Assembly: GCA_030265505.1 (NCBI GenBank)
Contig: JAJDGD010000004.1
Location: 1 to 58,392 of the forward strand
Direction of reading: 5' to 3'
DNA: 58,392 nucleotides
Origin: Ruminococcaceae bacterium OttesenSCG-928-O06
GTDB taxonomy: Bacteria > Bacillota > Clostridia > Oscillospirales > Ruminococcaceae
Part shown: positions 45,569-54,088 of the stretch, in pieces
Numbering within the stretch: position 1 is the first letter of the stretch
How the letters are laid out: each line of letters begins with the position of its first letter
Notes under the pieces: model-generated
What the model saw: the letters and a program-made list of their open reading frames with translations, nothing else
Told to the model about the DNA's origin: nothing
Databases searched by the model: none
Program-made: the position numbers and the translations under genes

Positions 45569-46822
45569 CTACTCTTTTGCGCGGCGGGCCGCCAAAATAA
45601 TTGGCACCAGCAACAGGGCCACAAAGCCCGCTGCAAAGCCATTGTTGTACAGGTTCAGCCCGGCGGGCAGCAGGCCTGTGTGCGAGACGATGCAGGTGTG
45701 CAGCATGCCGGCCAGAACGCCCCAAAGCACGCCGTACTGCCCGGCAATGGGCGCCAGCCCCGTGCAGAACAAAATGGCCAGGATGTTGGCGGGCTCGGTG
45801 TGGGCGGGGTTGTTCAAAAAGGCAAACAGCACCGCCCCGGCCATTACGGGCAGGCAGTTGCGCAAATGCTTGCCAAAGGCGCCAAAGCCCATCATGGTGA
45901 AAATGCCCGCTAAGGTGGCGCCGTTCAATTCCGCCCCCAAAGCCAGGGTGATGGTGGTGCCCAGAATGCCCAAAAGGCCCATGTTCAGGTAGGTGGTGCG
46001 GCCGTACATCAGATAATAGTCTGTAACCAGGCGGCCGGAGTGGCCATGGATGCGCTTTGTGCGGCTGATGATTTGGTCGCGCCGGCTGCTAAGCAGGGCA
46101 AAGGCACACCACATGCCCATCATCAGGTATAAGAAAATGGCCAAAAACAGGTTGTTGCCTTCGCTTAAAATGCGCACGGGCTCCACCGTAATGCCAAAGC
46201 TTTTACACAGGGCCACGAGGAAAATCATCAAAATGCCGCCGGCAAAGCCCACGTTGTACAAGTTGTAGCCACCGTGCACCTTGTTGGTGGCGGCCGAGAC
46301 GATGGGCAGCAAAACCCCCATGACGATGCCTGTGACCACACCGAACACGGCGTCCCATAGCAGGGAGAAACGCCCGCCGAAGGCGAACTCGCTGACCACC
46401 GGCGCCAGCGTGGAGGACAAAAGGGCCACCAGGGAGTAGTTGAGAAAGGGTTCCTTTTGCAAGCGGGAATAAAGAAAAACCCCAAACAGAATGGGGGACA
46501 TGTTGAGGATGTTTTTGCCAAAGAAGGAAAAGCCGATGGTGAGCCAGATGGCCATGATGGTGGAACCGTTGGGCTTTACGCCGGAGATGCGCATAAGCCC
46601 CACGCAAAAGCAGCCGGTGATGGCAGCGTTCAAAAACGAGGCACCCAGGCCCCCCACGGCAATATAGTCGGTAACCAGCAGGCTGCGTGAAGTGAAAATG
46701 CGCAAAAGGCCGCGAAAAACATCGCCAGGTGCGTCGGCAATAAAGGCAAACACCACAAACACAAACATGGACACAAGGAACAGCTGGTAGGGGCCAAAGC
46801 GGTCTCGCAAAGATTTTGTCAT
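45569..46822 (-). CDS. DUF1576 family membrane protein
   Basis: A 417-residue polytopic protein with about ten membrane segments. Two related halves are visible: GGYNLYNVGFAGGILMIFLV (about 190-209) and LPAGLNLYNNGFAAGFVALL (about 386-405) are clear copies of one motif, as are KPNGSTIMAIWLTIGFSFFGKN and GATLAGIFTMMGFGAFGKH. This internal duplication is typical of DUF1576, whose substrate is unknown. GGCAGGAGTGAGTGG precedes the ATG. It is transcribed alone. Confidence 0.85.
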   Translation of the reverse strand: MTKSLRDRFGPYQLFLVSMFVFVVFAFIADAPGDVFRGLLRIFTSRSLLVTDYIAVGGLGASFLNAAITGCFCVGLMRISGVKPNGSTIMAIWLTIGFSFFGKNILNMSPILFGVFLYSRLQKEPFLNYSLVALLSSTLAPVVSEFAFGGRFSLLWDAVFGVVTGIVMGVLLPIVSAATNKVHGGYNLYNVGFAGGILMIFLVALCKSFGITVEPVRILSEGNNLFLAIFLYLMMGMWCAFALLSSRRDQIISRTKRIHGHSGRLVTDYYLMYGRTTYLNMGLLGILGTTITLALGAELNGATLAGIFTMMGFGAFGKHLRNCLPVMAGAVLFAFLNNPAHTEPANILAILFCTGLAPIAGQYGVLWGVLAGMLHTCIVSHTGLLPAGLNLYNNGFAAGFVALLLVPIILAARRAKE

Positions 46823-46878
46823 CCACTCACTCCTGCCGGGGAGATTGCGAGGCCCTTAGCAGGCCGCCGCTGTTTTTT

Positions 46879-46908
46879 AGTATAGCACGGGGCAGGGGTA
46901 TGTGGAAA
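46879..46908 (-). promoter_or_regulatory. Promoter of the DUF1576 gene
   Basis: Minus strand TTTCCA (46903-46908), 18-base spacer, TATACT (46879-46884) with extended TGC. Confidence 0.6.
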
Positions 46909-47013
46909 GCGCTTTTTGTGAAAAATTTGCCGAGAAAAGGGGAAGCGGGAAGAGAGGGCGCGGCAGGAAAAGAGGGTTGGCAAGCCTATGCGCCCGCCGC
47001 GCCTGCACCACCG

Positions 47014-48045
47014 CTACACGGCGCGTGGCCGCCGCCGCTTTACAGCGGGTGCCTGGGCAGAGATCCACCCGAGGGTGTCCCGCAAAGTGTCCTGTATGGG
47101 GCGGGGGGCAAAACAGAGCTCTCGCGCGGCTTTCTCGTGGCTGAAATTGTCGTTGCTGGCAAGTGCCCCCAGGGAATACGCTGTTACCAAGGGGGGCCGC
47201 CCGCGCCACAAAGCGTGCTTTTCCAGCAGGGGGGCTGCAAGGCGGGCCATCCACATGGGCACCACCGGGCAGCGCCGCCCCTTGCCGGTAATTTGCCGCG
47301 CCATGGCAAACAGCTCGCAAAACTCGTAGTGGCCAGCGGCCAGAATATAGGTCTCGCCCACGCGGGCTTTGTCTGCCGCGGCAATGATGGCGGCGGCAAC
47401 GTCGCGTACGTCCACCAGGTTGTAGCCGCCCCTGGGGCAGGCGGGCAGGTGCCCCTGCACATAGCTACGCAGGGCGGCCACCACGTTGTTGGTGCCGGTG
47501 TCTCCCGGGCCAATGATGCCCGAGGGGTGCAAGATGACGGCGGGCAGCCCCCGGGTTTGCACACAGTCCATCACATAGCGCGAGGCCTCGGCCTTTGTTT
47601 TGGCGTAACCGCCCTGCACCAGCGCCGGGGAAAAAACCTTGGTTTCGCGCATCAGGGTGGTGCCGGGTGCCTCGGGTATGGCGTGCACGCTGCTGATGTG
47701 CAAAAACCGGTGTACCCCTGCGGCCAGGGCCAGCCGCACCATGTTTTTGGTGCCGCCCACGTTCACGTCCCGGGCGGTTTTGCCCACGTTTGAGGTAATA
47801 TCGATGATGGCGGCGGCATGAATGACCACCACCTGCAGGCCTTCAAGGCCCCGGAACAGCGGCGCCAGGCTGGCGGCATCGCGTACGTCGCCCCGCACGG
47901 TTTCAATGGTAAGGCCGGCCAGCAGCGGGGTGGCCTCGCCCGGCAAAACCAGGGCGCGCACCCGCTGCCCCGCCGTGGCAAGCTGCCGGGCAACGGTGCT
48001 GCCCAGGTGGCCGTTGGCGCCGGTAATAAGATAAATGCGTTCCAT
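47014..48045 (-). CDS. NAD-dependent epimerase/dehydratase (extended SDR)
   Basis: A 343-residue extended short-chain dehydrogenase. The nucleotide loop TGANGHLG is at residues 8-15, and the active-site tyrosine and lysine are in YAKTKAEASRYV. NVGGTKNMVRLALAAGVHRF and HPSGIIGPGDTGTNN are typical of the NSDHL/dihydroflavonol-reductase-like group. The substrate is unknown. The ATG at 48045 follows AGGAGACGATTT. It faces away from a TetR regulator gene, whose product is the likely repressor. Confidence 0.88.
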   Translation of the reverse strand: MERIYLITGANGHLGSTVARQLATAGQRVRALVLPGEATPLLAGLTIETVRGDVRDAASLAPLFRGLEGLQVVVIHAAAIIDITSNVGKTARDVNVGGTKNMVRLALAAGVHRFLHISSVHAIPEAPGTTLMRETKVFSPALVQGGYAKTKAEASRYVMDCVQTRGLPAVILHPSGIIGPGDTGTNNVVAALRSYVQGHLPACPRGGYNLVDVRDVAAAIIAAADKARVGETYILAAGHYEFCELFAMARQITGKGRRCPVVPMWMARLAAPLLEKHALWRGRPPLVTAYSLGALASNDNFSHEKAARELCFAPRPIQDTLRDTLGWISAQAPAVKRRRPRAV

Positions 48046-48226
48046 AAATCGTCTCCTGATATTTCCGAAAGCCAAATAGACAGATGTTGAGTTTTTGGCC
48101 ATTGTGTATTATACTGCACTCTGTATTCATTATATTATACCCGTGTTGGTGCGGCAATGAACAATGTGCGGCGGCATGCAGGAAAATAAACACAAGCCCG
48201 CCGGGTGTTGAAAAAGGAGACAGCAG
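48046..48226. promoter_or_regulatory. Face-to-face promoters between the epimerase and tetR genes
   Basis: Rightward promoter: TTGAGT (48087-48092), 17 bases, TATACT (48110-48115), reading tetR. Leftward promoter: TTGCCG (48152-48157), 17 bases, TATAAT (48129-48134), reading the epimerase. Each start site falls close to 48120, between the two -10 boxes. The stretch ATACTGCACTCTGTAT (48111-48126) has a weak dyad and is a candidate TetR operator. Confidence 0.6.
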
Positions 48227-48832
48227 ATGGAAAACCGTACCCCCGCCCCCCGGGAGGACCAGCGCGTGCGCCTTACCAAAACCCTGCTGCAAAACGCGTT
48301 TTTGGAACTGCTGACCGAAAAACCTGTGCAGAGTGTGACCGTGAAAGAGCTGTGCCAGCGCGCCGGGGTGAACCGCGGCACTTTTTACCTGCACTACAAA
48401 GATGTGTACGACCTTTTGGAGAAAATGGAGGACGCCTTGCTGCGGGATTTGGACGAGTTGTTGCAGAGCAACCCGGTGATTGTGTACAACACCCCGGAGG
48501 AGGCAGGGGCCGGCTTTACCAATGCCATCTTCGGCTTTTTTGAAAAGAACCGCGAGATGTGCGCCATTTTGCTGGGGGACAACGGCGACAAAAAGTTTGT
48601 GGCGGGCATTATTGAGCGCGCGAAGGAGAAAAGCGTGCGGGAGTACCTGGCTTTTTACCCCACCGCCAGCCGCCAGGACGCCGAGATTTTCTACTATTTC
48701 ATCGCCTGGGGGTTCATCGGCCTGCTACAGCAAAGCCTGCAAAACCCACCGCCGGCGCCCTTTGGCACCATGGCCGCTGCGGCCCAGCGCATCATTATGG
48801 AGGCCGCGCGCTTTTTTGCCGTGACGGACTGA
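48227..48832 (+). CDS. TetR/AcrR family transcriptional regulator
   Basis: A 201-residue regulator. The N-terminal helix-turn-helix is VKELCQRAGVNRGTFYLHYK (about 39-58), with LTKTLLQNAFLELL before it. The C-terminal domain resembles the TetR_C_33/DUF-type found in Gram-positive regulators. AAAAAGGAGACAGCAG precedes the ATG. Its divergent position suggests it controls itself and the epimerase; the ligand is unknown. Confidence 0.92.
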   Translation: MENRTPAPREDQRVRLTKTLLQNAFLELLTEKPVQSVTVKELCQRAGVNRGTFYLHYKDVYDLLEKMEDALLRDLDELLQSNPVIVYNTPEEAGAGFTNAIFGFFEKNREMCAILLGDNGDKKFVAGIIERAKEKSVREYLAFYPTASRQDAEIFYYFIAWGFIGLLQQSLQNPPPAPFGTMAAAAQRIIMEAARFFAVTD

Positions 48833-48853
48833 AGCAGCCCCAGAAAAAACCGT

Positions 48854-48882
48854 TTGAAATTGTGTGGCAATTGGGGTATACT
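48854..48882 (+). promoter_or_regulatory. Promoter of the phosphoglycerate mutase gene
   Basis: TTGAAA (48854-48859), 17-base spacer, TATACT (48877-48882). Confidence 0.7.
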
Positions 48883-48983
48883 GTTGCATAAAGTATATGC
48901 CGAAGGACAGGTGTGCGCCAATTGCGCACAGAACACGATTTGCAGACGCGTGCCCTGCCCGCCCGGCCGGGAAGGATAAACAC

Positions 48984-50219
48984 ATGAAATACATTTTGGT
49001 GATTGGCGACGGCATGGCGGACAACCCCGTGCCCGAATTAGGGGATAAGACCCCCCTGGAGGTGGCGGCTATTCCCGTGATGGACCACTTTGCCCAAAAC
49101 GGGGAGCAGGGCAGCGTGCTGACGGTGCCCGAAGGCGTGGCCCCCGGCAGTGACACCGCCATTTTAAGCATCTTTGGGTTCGACCCTCGGCAGTTTTACT
49201 CGGGGCGCTCGCCCCTGGAGGCCGCGGGCAGCGGCGTGAAGTTGGAGGACGGGGATGCGTCCTACCGGTGCAACATGGTGGCGCTGGAAGATGGCCCCAT
49301 GCCCTATGAGGAGAAGAAGATCCTCTCCCACAGTGGGGGCAGCATAGACGGAGAGAGTTCCATTGCGCTGATACAGGCCCTTATGGCCGACGAACGCTTT
49401 GCCGCCATGGCCCAAAAGTACGGCATGACGTTTTACCCCAGCCCCTCGTTCCGCCACATCGCGGTGCAAAAAGGGGCGGACATCACCGGGCTTGCAGCGG
49501 CGCCCCCGCACGACCATTTGGGCGAGGTGATTGCGCCCTGGCTGCCCAAGGGCGCCCCGGTGGCCGAGGGCCTGCGGGAGATGATGGCCCTGGCCCACGA
49601 GGTGCTGGACAAACACCCCATCAACGAAACACGGCGGGCGGCGGGCAAGCTGCCGGCCAACGGGGTGTGGTTTTGGGCCGAAGGAGTGGCCATAGCCCTG
49701 CCCAGCTTTTACGATGCCCACCAAAAGAAGGGGTTGGTCATCAGCGCGGTGCCACTGGTGCGTGGCATTGGCGCTTTGGCCGGGCTGGATTTTGCAGAGG
49801 TGGAAGGCGCCACAGGAGAGCTTGACACCAATTTTGAAGGCAAGGCCGACGCCGCGCTTGCGGGCCTTGCCGACGGGTACGACTTTGTGGTGCTGCATGT
49901 GGAGGCGCCAGACGAATGCACCCACAACGGGGACACCCCGGGCAAGCTGCAGGCCATTGAATGGCTGGACAGCCGCACCCTGGCCCGCCTGCAGGCAGGG
50001 CTGAACGCCGCCGGTGAGGACTGGCGCATGCTGATTTTGAGCGACCACAAGACGCTTACCTCCACCCGCGGGCACGACGGCGACCCAGTGCCCTATATTT
50101 TGTACGACAGCCGGGGCACTGTGGCAAGCGGCCTTGCTTACAGCGAGAGAAATGCCCAAAAAGGGCCCTACATTGCCCAGGGGCACACCCTGATAAGCCG
50201 CCTGTTTGAGGAGGCCTGA
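48984..50219 (+). CDS. apgM: Cofactor-independent phosphoglycerate mutase, archaeal type
   Basis: A 411-residue member of the alkaline phosphatase superfamily. Metal-site residues include Asp9 in LVIGDGMADN and Ser56 in APGSDTAILSIFG, plus HVEAPDECTHNGD and ILSDHKTLTSTRGHDGDPVPY near the C-terminus. It interconverts 2- and 3-phosphoglycerate. Some relatives in anaerobes are annotated as homoserine-kinase substitutes; no threonine-synthesis gene is adjacent here, so I keep the mutase call. GGGAAGGATAAACAC precedes the ATG. Confidence 0.9.
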   Translation: MKYILVIGDGMADNPVPELGDKTPLEVAAIPVMDHFAQNGEQGSVLTVPEGVAPGSDTAILSIFGFDPRQFYSGRSPLEAAGSGVKLEDGDASYRCNMVALEDGPMPYEEKKILSHSGGSIDGESSIALIQALMADERFAAMAQKYGMTFYPSPSFRHIAVQKGADITGLAAAPPHDHLGEVIAPWLPKGAPVAEGLREMMALAHEVLDKHPINETRRAAGKLPANGVWFWAEGVAIALPSFYDAHQKKGLVISAVPLVRGIGALAGLDFAEVEGATGELDTNFEGKADAALAGLADGYDFVVLHVEAPDECTHNGDTPGKLQAIEWLDSRTLARLQAGLNAAGEDWRMLILSDHKTLTSTRGHDGDPVPYILYDSRGTVASGLAYSERNAQKGPYIAQGHTLISRLFEEA

Positions 50220-50286
50220 GGGAAAGCCGCCCGGCAAACGTGCCTTTCTTTGTGGCGTGCCGGGGGGCACCCAAGCAAAGAACAAC

Positions 50287-50322
50287 ACAAACCCGGCAGT
50301 GGGCGCCCACTGCCGGGTTTGT
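50287..50322. terminator. Perfect 36-nt palindrome after apgM
   Basis: The 18-base arms 50287-50304 and 50305-50322 are exact reverse complements with no spacer (core GTGGGCGCCCAC). It can work as a terminator hairpin, ending in TTTGT. A palindrome with no loop is unusual for an intrinsic terminator. Confidence 0.7.
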
Positions 50323-50383
50323 ACATGCCTGTGCCACGCCGCGGCGGGGCCGGCGGGGGACAAGGCGGTTTTTCTATTTGCGG

Positions 50384-50464
50384 TCAGTCAACATTTTTAC
50401 GGTGCGAGTAAACCAGAAATGCGACAAGGGCCAGCGCGGCCGAGATGCCAAGAAACTTTTTCAT
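50384..50464 (-). CDS. 26-residue single-span membrane peptide
   Basis: The frame reads MKKFLGISAALALVAFLVYS followed by HRKNVD and a TGA. The ATG at 50464 is preceded by AAAGGAGGGCGAGCT, a strong ribosome site. It has a positive N-terminus, one hydrophobic segment (about 4-20) and a basic tail, like small stress or regulatory membrane peptides. A TATACA that could be a -10 lies at about 50478-50483 on the minus strand. The function is unknown. The ribosome site is what convinces me it is real. Confidence 0.6.
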   Translation of the reverse strand: MKKFLGISAALALVAFLVYSHRKNVD

Positions 50465-50554
50465 AGCTCGCCCTCCTTTGTATACAGGTAACGAGGGGGA
50501 AAAGCGCATCCTTTCAGGTGCGCACAATCCTTCACAAAACTGTCACCAATAGCC

Positions 50555-50590
50555 AAAAAAGGGGGCCTGCCGTGCGGCGGGACCCTTTTT
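50555..50590. terminator. Terminator of pnp
   Basis: Imperfect hairpin AAAAAGGG..CCTGCCG/CGGCGGG..CCCTTTTT. On the minus strand the T-run follows the stem, ending the leftward pnp transcript. Confidence 0.75.
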
Positions 50591-50603
50591 GTGTACGTTT
50601 GCC

Positions 50604-51443
50604 TCAGGCGGGCGCCGCCGCGCCCAACCCTATGGCCATGGCCACCAGGCGGGCAAAGTCCTCTTTCACACGCGCGCCGGTGCTTACCACCTCTTCGTGA
50701 GAGAGCGGTGTGTTTAGCACCCCGGCAGCCATATTGGTGATGCAGGAGATGCCGATGACGCGCATGCCCGCATGGCGCGCCACCAAAGCCTCCGGCACGG
50801 TGGACATACCCACGGCGTCTGCCCCCAGCGTGCGGAAAGCGCGTATCTCGGCCGGGGTTTCGTAGTTGGGGCCGCTGTACATCAGGTACACCCCTTCGCA
50901 CACGGCAAGCTGCGCCTGCTGGGCGGCTTCTAGCAAGGGGCGGCGCAAGGCGGCGGTGTAGATGTCCCCGGCGTCGGGAAAGCGGGTACCAAACTCGTCA
51001 AGGTTTGGGCCCATCAGCGGGTTTTGGCCGGAAAAATTGATATGGTCGCATATCAGCATCAGGCTGCCGGGCACAAAGGAGAGGTTTACCCCGCCGGCGG
51101 CGTTGGTAAGCAGCAGGGTGTGGGCCCCCAGCCGCCGCAGCACCCGCACGGGGATGGTGGTCTCCTGCTGGGAGATACCCTCATAAAAGTGCGCCCGGCC
51201 GTTCAGCACGGCCACGGGGCTATCCTCAAAATAGCCCAACACCAGTTGCCCGGCGTGCCCGGCCACCCCCGCTGCAGGAAAGCCGGGAATGTTCCCAAAG
51301 GGGATGGTGGCGGCAATGTTTGTAAGCCGGGTGGCAAAATCTCCCAGCCCGCTGCCCAGCACAAGGCCCATGGCGGGCGTAAAATCGGTTTTTTGGCGGA
51401 TAAAAGCTGTGGCGGCGTTGATTCTTTCCGTGAGATTGTTCAT
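50604..51443 (-). CDS. punA: Purine-nucleoside phosphorylase
   Basis: Splits inosine and guanosine with phosphate. The 279-residue protein belongs to the trimeric PNP-I family. Motifs are GLVLGSGLGDFA (about 26-37), GHAGQLVLG, YSGPNYETPAEIRAFR (about 189-204) and SCITNMAAGV. The ATG at 51443 follows GGAAACACTCT. Its divergent partner is xpt, so purine salvage genes flank one intergenic region. Confidence 0.95.
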   Translation of the reverse strand: MNNLTERINAATAFIRQKTDFTPAMGLVLGSGLGDFATRLTNIAATIPFGNIPGFPAAGVAGHAGQLVLGYFEDSPVAVLNGRAHFYEGISQQETTIPVRVLRRLGAHTLLLTNAAGGVNLSFVPGSLMLICDHINFSGQNPLMGPNLDEFGTRFPDAGDIYTAALRRPLLEAAQQAQLAVCEGVYLMYSGPNYETPAEIRAFRTLGADAVGMSTVPEALVARHAGMRVIGISCITNMAAGVLNTPLSHEEVVSTGARVKEDFARLVAMAIGLGAAAPA

Positions 51444-51507
51444 AGAGTGTTTCCTTTGGTTTCGGATGGTTTTTGAGTGAACAGAACCCAAATCAATAAG
51501 ACACGTC

Positions 51508-51534
51508 ATTCTTTCTTGGCGTGCAAGAAAGAAT
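51508..51534. repeat. Copy of a dispersed palindrome in the pnp leader
   Basis: ATTCTTTCTTG (51508-51518), 5-base loop GCGTG, CAAGAAAGAAT (51524-51534). The same core hairpin with one outer pair changed lies at 32625-32651. Here it is in the 5' leader of the pnp transcript. Confidence 0.65.
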
Positions 51535-51573
51535 TCAGAACCCTAGAGGTTCGCGTCCCATTTGCCTAGCCAA

Positions 51574-51601
51574 AGTATACCACATTTTGCCCCGGTGAAA
51601 A
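51574..51601 (-). promoter_or_regulatory. Promoter of pnp
   Basis: Minus strand TTTTCA (51596-51601), 16-base spacer, TATACT (51574-51579) with extended TGG. Confidence 0.6.
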
Positions 51602-51624
51602 TGGGGAAATGCCCGCCGCAGCCC

Positions 51625-51653
51625 TTGCGGGCGGGGGGCTTTTATGAGATAAT
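51625..51653 (+). promoter_or_regulatory. Promoter of the xpt-leuDC operon
   Basis: TTGCGG (51625-51630), 17-base spacer, GATAAT (51648-51653). The leader to the ATG at 51689 is only about 30 bases, too short for a purine riboswitch. Confidence 0.6.
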
Positions 51654-51688
51654 GAAAAAATCAAATTTTGTAAGGCGGGAGTGTGGGT

Positions 51689-52270
51689 ATGCAGCAGCTG
51701 AAACAGCGTATTTTGCGGGAGGGGAAAGTTCTTCCGGGCAACATCATCAAGGTGGACGGCTTTTTGAACCACCGGGTGGACACGGCCCTGATGCGTGAGA
51801 TTGCCAAGGAATTTGCCCGCCGGTTCGACACCACGGGTATCACCGCGGTGCTTACGGTGGAGGCCAGCGGCATTCCCCTGGGCACCGTTACGGCCGAGGA
51901 ACTGGGCGTGCCGTTGGTGTTTGCCAAAAAGGCCAAAAGTGACAATATCGAAGGCGGCCTTCTGCGCAGCGACATTTACTCCTACACTTACAAAAAAACC
52001 GTTACCCTGCTGGTAAGCGGCCAGTGGCTGGGCCCACAGGACAAAGTGCTGATTGTGGACGACTTTTTGGCCAACGGCGAGGCGCTGCGGGGCCTTGTGG
52101 ACATTGTGAACCAGGCCGGGGCCGAGATGATAGGCATGGGCGTGGCAGTGGAGAAAGGCTTCCAGGGCGGGGGCGAAAAGCTGCGTGCCGCCGGGGTGAA
52201 TTTGGTAAGCCTTGCCATTATTGAAAGCGCAGACGAAAACGGCATTACGTTCCGGGAGGAAGAGGCATGA
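51689..52270 (+). CDS. xpt: Xanthine phosphoribosyltransferase
   Basis: Converts xanthine and PRPP to XMP. 193 residues. The PRPP-binding motif is VLIVDDFLANGEAL (about 121-134) and the base-binding region EASGIPLG (about 54-61). GGCGGGAG precedes the ATG. The usual Gram-positive partner is a xanthine permease gene; here the next gene is a fused dehydratase whose ATG overlaps the xpt stop by four bases. Confidence 0.94.
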   Translation: MQQLKQRILREGKVLPGNIIKVDGFLNHRVDTALMREIAKEFARRFDTTGITAVLTVEASGIPLGTVTAEELGVPLVFAKKAKSDNIEGGLLRSDIYSYTYKKTVTLLVSGQWLGPQDKVLIVDDFLANGEALRGLVDIVNQAGAEMIGMGVAVEKGFQGGGEKLRAAGVNLVSLAIIESADENGITFREEEA

Positions 52271-54042
52271 TGGAAACAGCGCGGGTGTGGAAATTTGGCG
52301 ATGATGTGGACACCGACCAAATCATCGCCAGCCAGTATATCATCCTGCCCGGCATAGAGGAGATGGCCCCCCACGCCTTTGAGAGCCTGGACGCCGGCTT
52401 TGCCGCCGCCGTGCAGGCCGGGGACATTGTGCTGGGGGGCGAAAATTTCGGCTGTGGTTCCTCGCGCGAGCAAGCCCCCGGTGTTTTGAAAGCGCTGGGG
52501 GTGCGGGCTGTTGTGGCCAAAAGCGTGGCGCGCATCTTTTTCCGCAATGCCATCAACATTGGCCTGCCGGTAATTTTGTGCGATGGCATACAGGATGCCG
52601 TGCAAACCGGGGACGAGATAGAGCTGGACCTTGCCGCCGGCCGCCTGAAAGCGGGCGGGCGGGAATATGCCAGCACCAATTTGCCTGCCCACATGCAGGG
52701 CATTTTGGCGGCGGGGGGGCTGGTGGCGTCTCTGAACGCCGCGGGCCAGGATGCGCCCGAGCGCGCGCCGGTGCCCCGCACGAAAGACCTGCCCCCCATG
52801 ACCATGGCGGAAAAAATTATTGCGCTGGCCGCGGGGCTGCCCCATGTGAAGGCCGGGGAGATACACACCGTTACGCTGGACGGCATGATGAGCAACGACG
52901 GCACCACCCACATGACCATTGACGCTTACAACGAAAAACTTACACATCCGCGCCTTGCCGCGCCGGAGAAGATGGTGTTCATCATAGACCACAACAGCCC
53001 GGCAGATACCCCCAAAACCGCGGCGGCCCACCGCAAAATGCGCGATTTTGCCCGGGAGAACAGCATTGCCTTTTACGAGGGCAAGGGTGTGTGCCACCAG
53101 CTGATGGTGGAAAACCATGTGTGCCCGGGGCAGTTTATCATCGGGGCCGACAGCCACACCTGCACCTACGGCGCACTGGGGGCCTTTGGCACCGGGGTGG
53201 GCAGCACAGACTTTTTGTATGGTATGGTGACGGGCACCACCTGGGTGATGGTGCCCGAGACGCTGCGTTTTCATATTACAGGAACCCTGCCCCCGGGTGT
53301 GTACGCCAAAGATTTGATCCTTACCATTATAGGGGACATTGGGGCCGACGGCGCCAACTACAAGGTGATGGAGTTTGTAGGGCCCGGCATTGCGGGCATG
53401 AGTGTGGCCGAGCGACTGGTGCTGGCAAACCTTGCGGTGGAGGCCGGGGCCAAAACCGCCCTGATGGAGCCGGACGAGAAGGTGCTGGAATATATAGGCG
53501 CCCGGAATCGCGCGCCCAAGGCCCTTTTAAAAAGCGACGAAGGCGCAAAGGTGCTGGCGCAGTACCACTACAACCTTGCAGACGTTGTGCCGGTGGCGGC
53601 CAGGCCCGACCATATTGACGACGTGGTGCCGGCCAAAACCTGCGCCGGGGTGAAGATAGACGAGGCGTTTTTGGGCAGCTGCAGCAACGGCCGCATAGAG
53701 GAGCTGCGTGTGGCCGCGGCCCTGCTGAAGGGCCGGCGTGTACACCCGGCGGTGCGCTTCATCGTGTCCCCGGCGTCGAACGAAGTGTATGCCGCCGCCC
53801 TGGCCGAGGGGCTGATTGAGACCCTGAACGCCGCCGGCGCCATGGTGGTGAACGCCAACTGCAGCGTGTGCTGGGGTAGCTGCCAGGGCGTTATTAGCCC
53901 GGGGGAGGTACTTGTCTCCACCGGCACGCGCAACTTTAAGGGCAGGGCCGGCCACCCGGATTCCAAAGTGTATCTTGCCTCTGCCGCCACGGTGGTGGCC
54001 AGCGCCATAAAGGGCGAGATTGCCACGGCGGATATGCTGTAG
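52267..54042 (+). CDS. Fused LeuD-LeuC type hydro-lyase (3-isopropylmalate dehydratase family), copy 1
   Basis: A 591-residue aconitase-superfamily protein with the swivel (LeuD) domain first (about 1-165) and the Fe-S catalytic (LeuC) domain after (about 175-591). The swivel domain has DTDQIIASQYIIL and FGCGSSREQAP (61-71). The catalytic domain has GADSHTCTYGALGAF, the cluster cysteine in GSCSNGRIEEL and two more in NANCSVCWGSCQG. Its substrate loop reads YIIL; by memory, homoaconitases carry YLRT and isopropylmalate enzymes YLV-type, so a hydrophobic substrate is more likely. It is coupled to xpt by overlap (GAGGAAGAGGC before the ATG). The exact substrate is not proven. Confidence 0.85.
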   Translation: MMETARVWKFGDDVDTDQIIASQYIILPGIEEMAPHAFESLDAGFAAAVQAGDIVLGGENFGCGSSREQAPGVLKALGVRAVVAKSVARIFFRNAINIGLPVILCDGIQDAVQTGDEIELDLAAGRLKAGGREYASTNLPAHMQGILAAGGLVASLNAAGQDAPERAPVPRTKDLPPMTMAEKIIALAAGLPHVKAGEIHTVTLDGMMSNDGTTHMTIDAYNEKLTHPRLAAPEKMVFIIDHNSPADTPKTAAAHRKMRDFARENSIAFYEGKGVCHQLMVENHVCPGQFIIGADSHTCTYGALGAFGTGVGSTDFLYGMVTGTTWVMVPETLRFHITGTLPPGVYAKDLILTIIGDIGADGANYKVMEFVGPGIAGMSVAERLVLANLAVEAGAKTALMEPDEKVLEYIGARNRAPKALLKSDEGAKVLAQYHYNLADVVPVAARPDHIDDVVPAKTCAGVKIDEAFLGSCSNGRIEELRVAAALLKGRRVHPAVRFIVSPASNEVYAAALAEGLIETLNAAGAMVVNANCSVCWGSCQGVISPGEVLVSTGTRNFKGRAGHPDSKVYLASAATVVASAIKGEIATADML

Positions 54043-54088
54043 GCTGCGTGGCGCCTGGGTGCACAGCAAGCAAACGGGAGAAAACACA

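Noticed and set aside
51535-51688. A purine riboswitch upstream of xpt
   Set aside because: The leader from the best promoter is only about 30 bases, and no purine aptamer motifs are visible.
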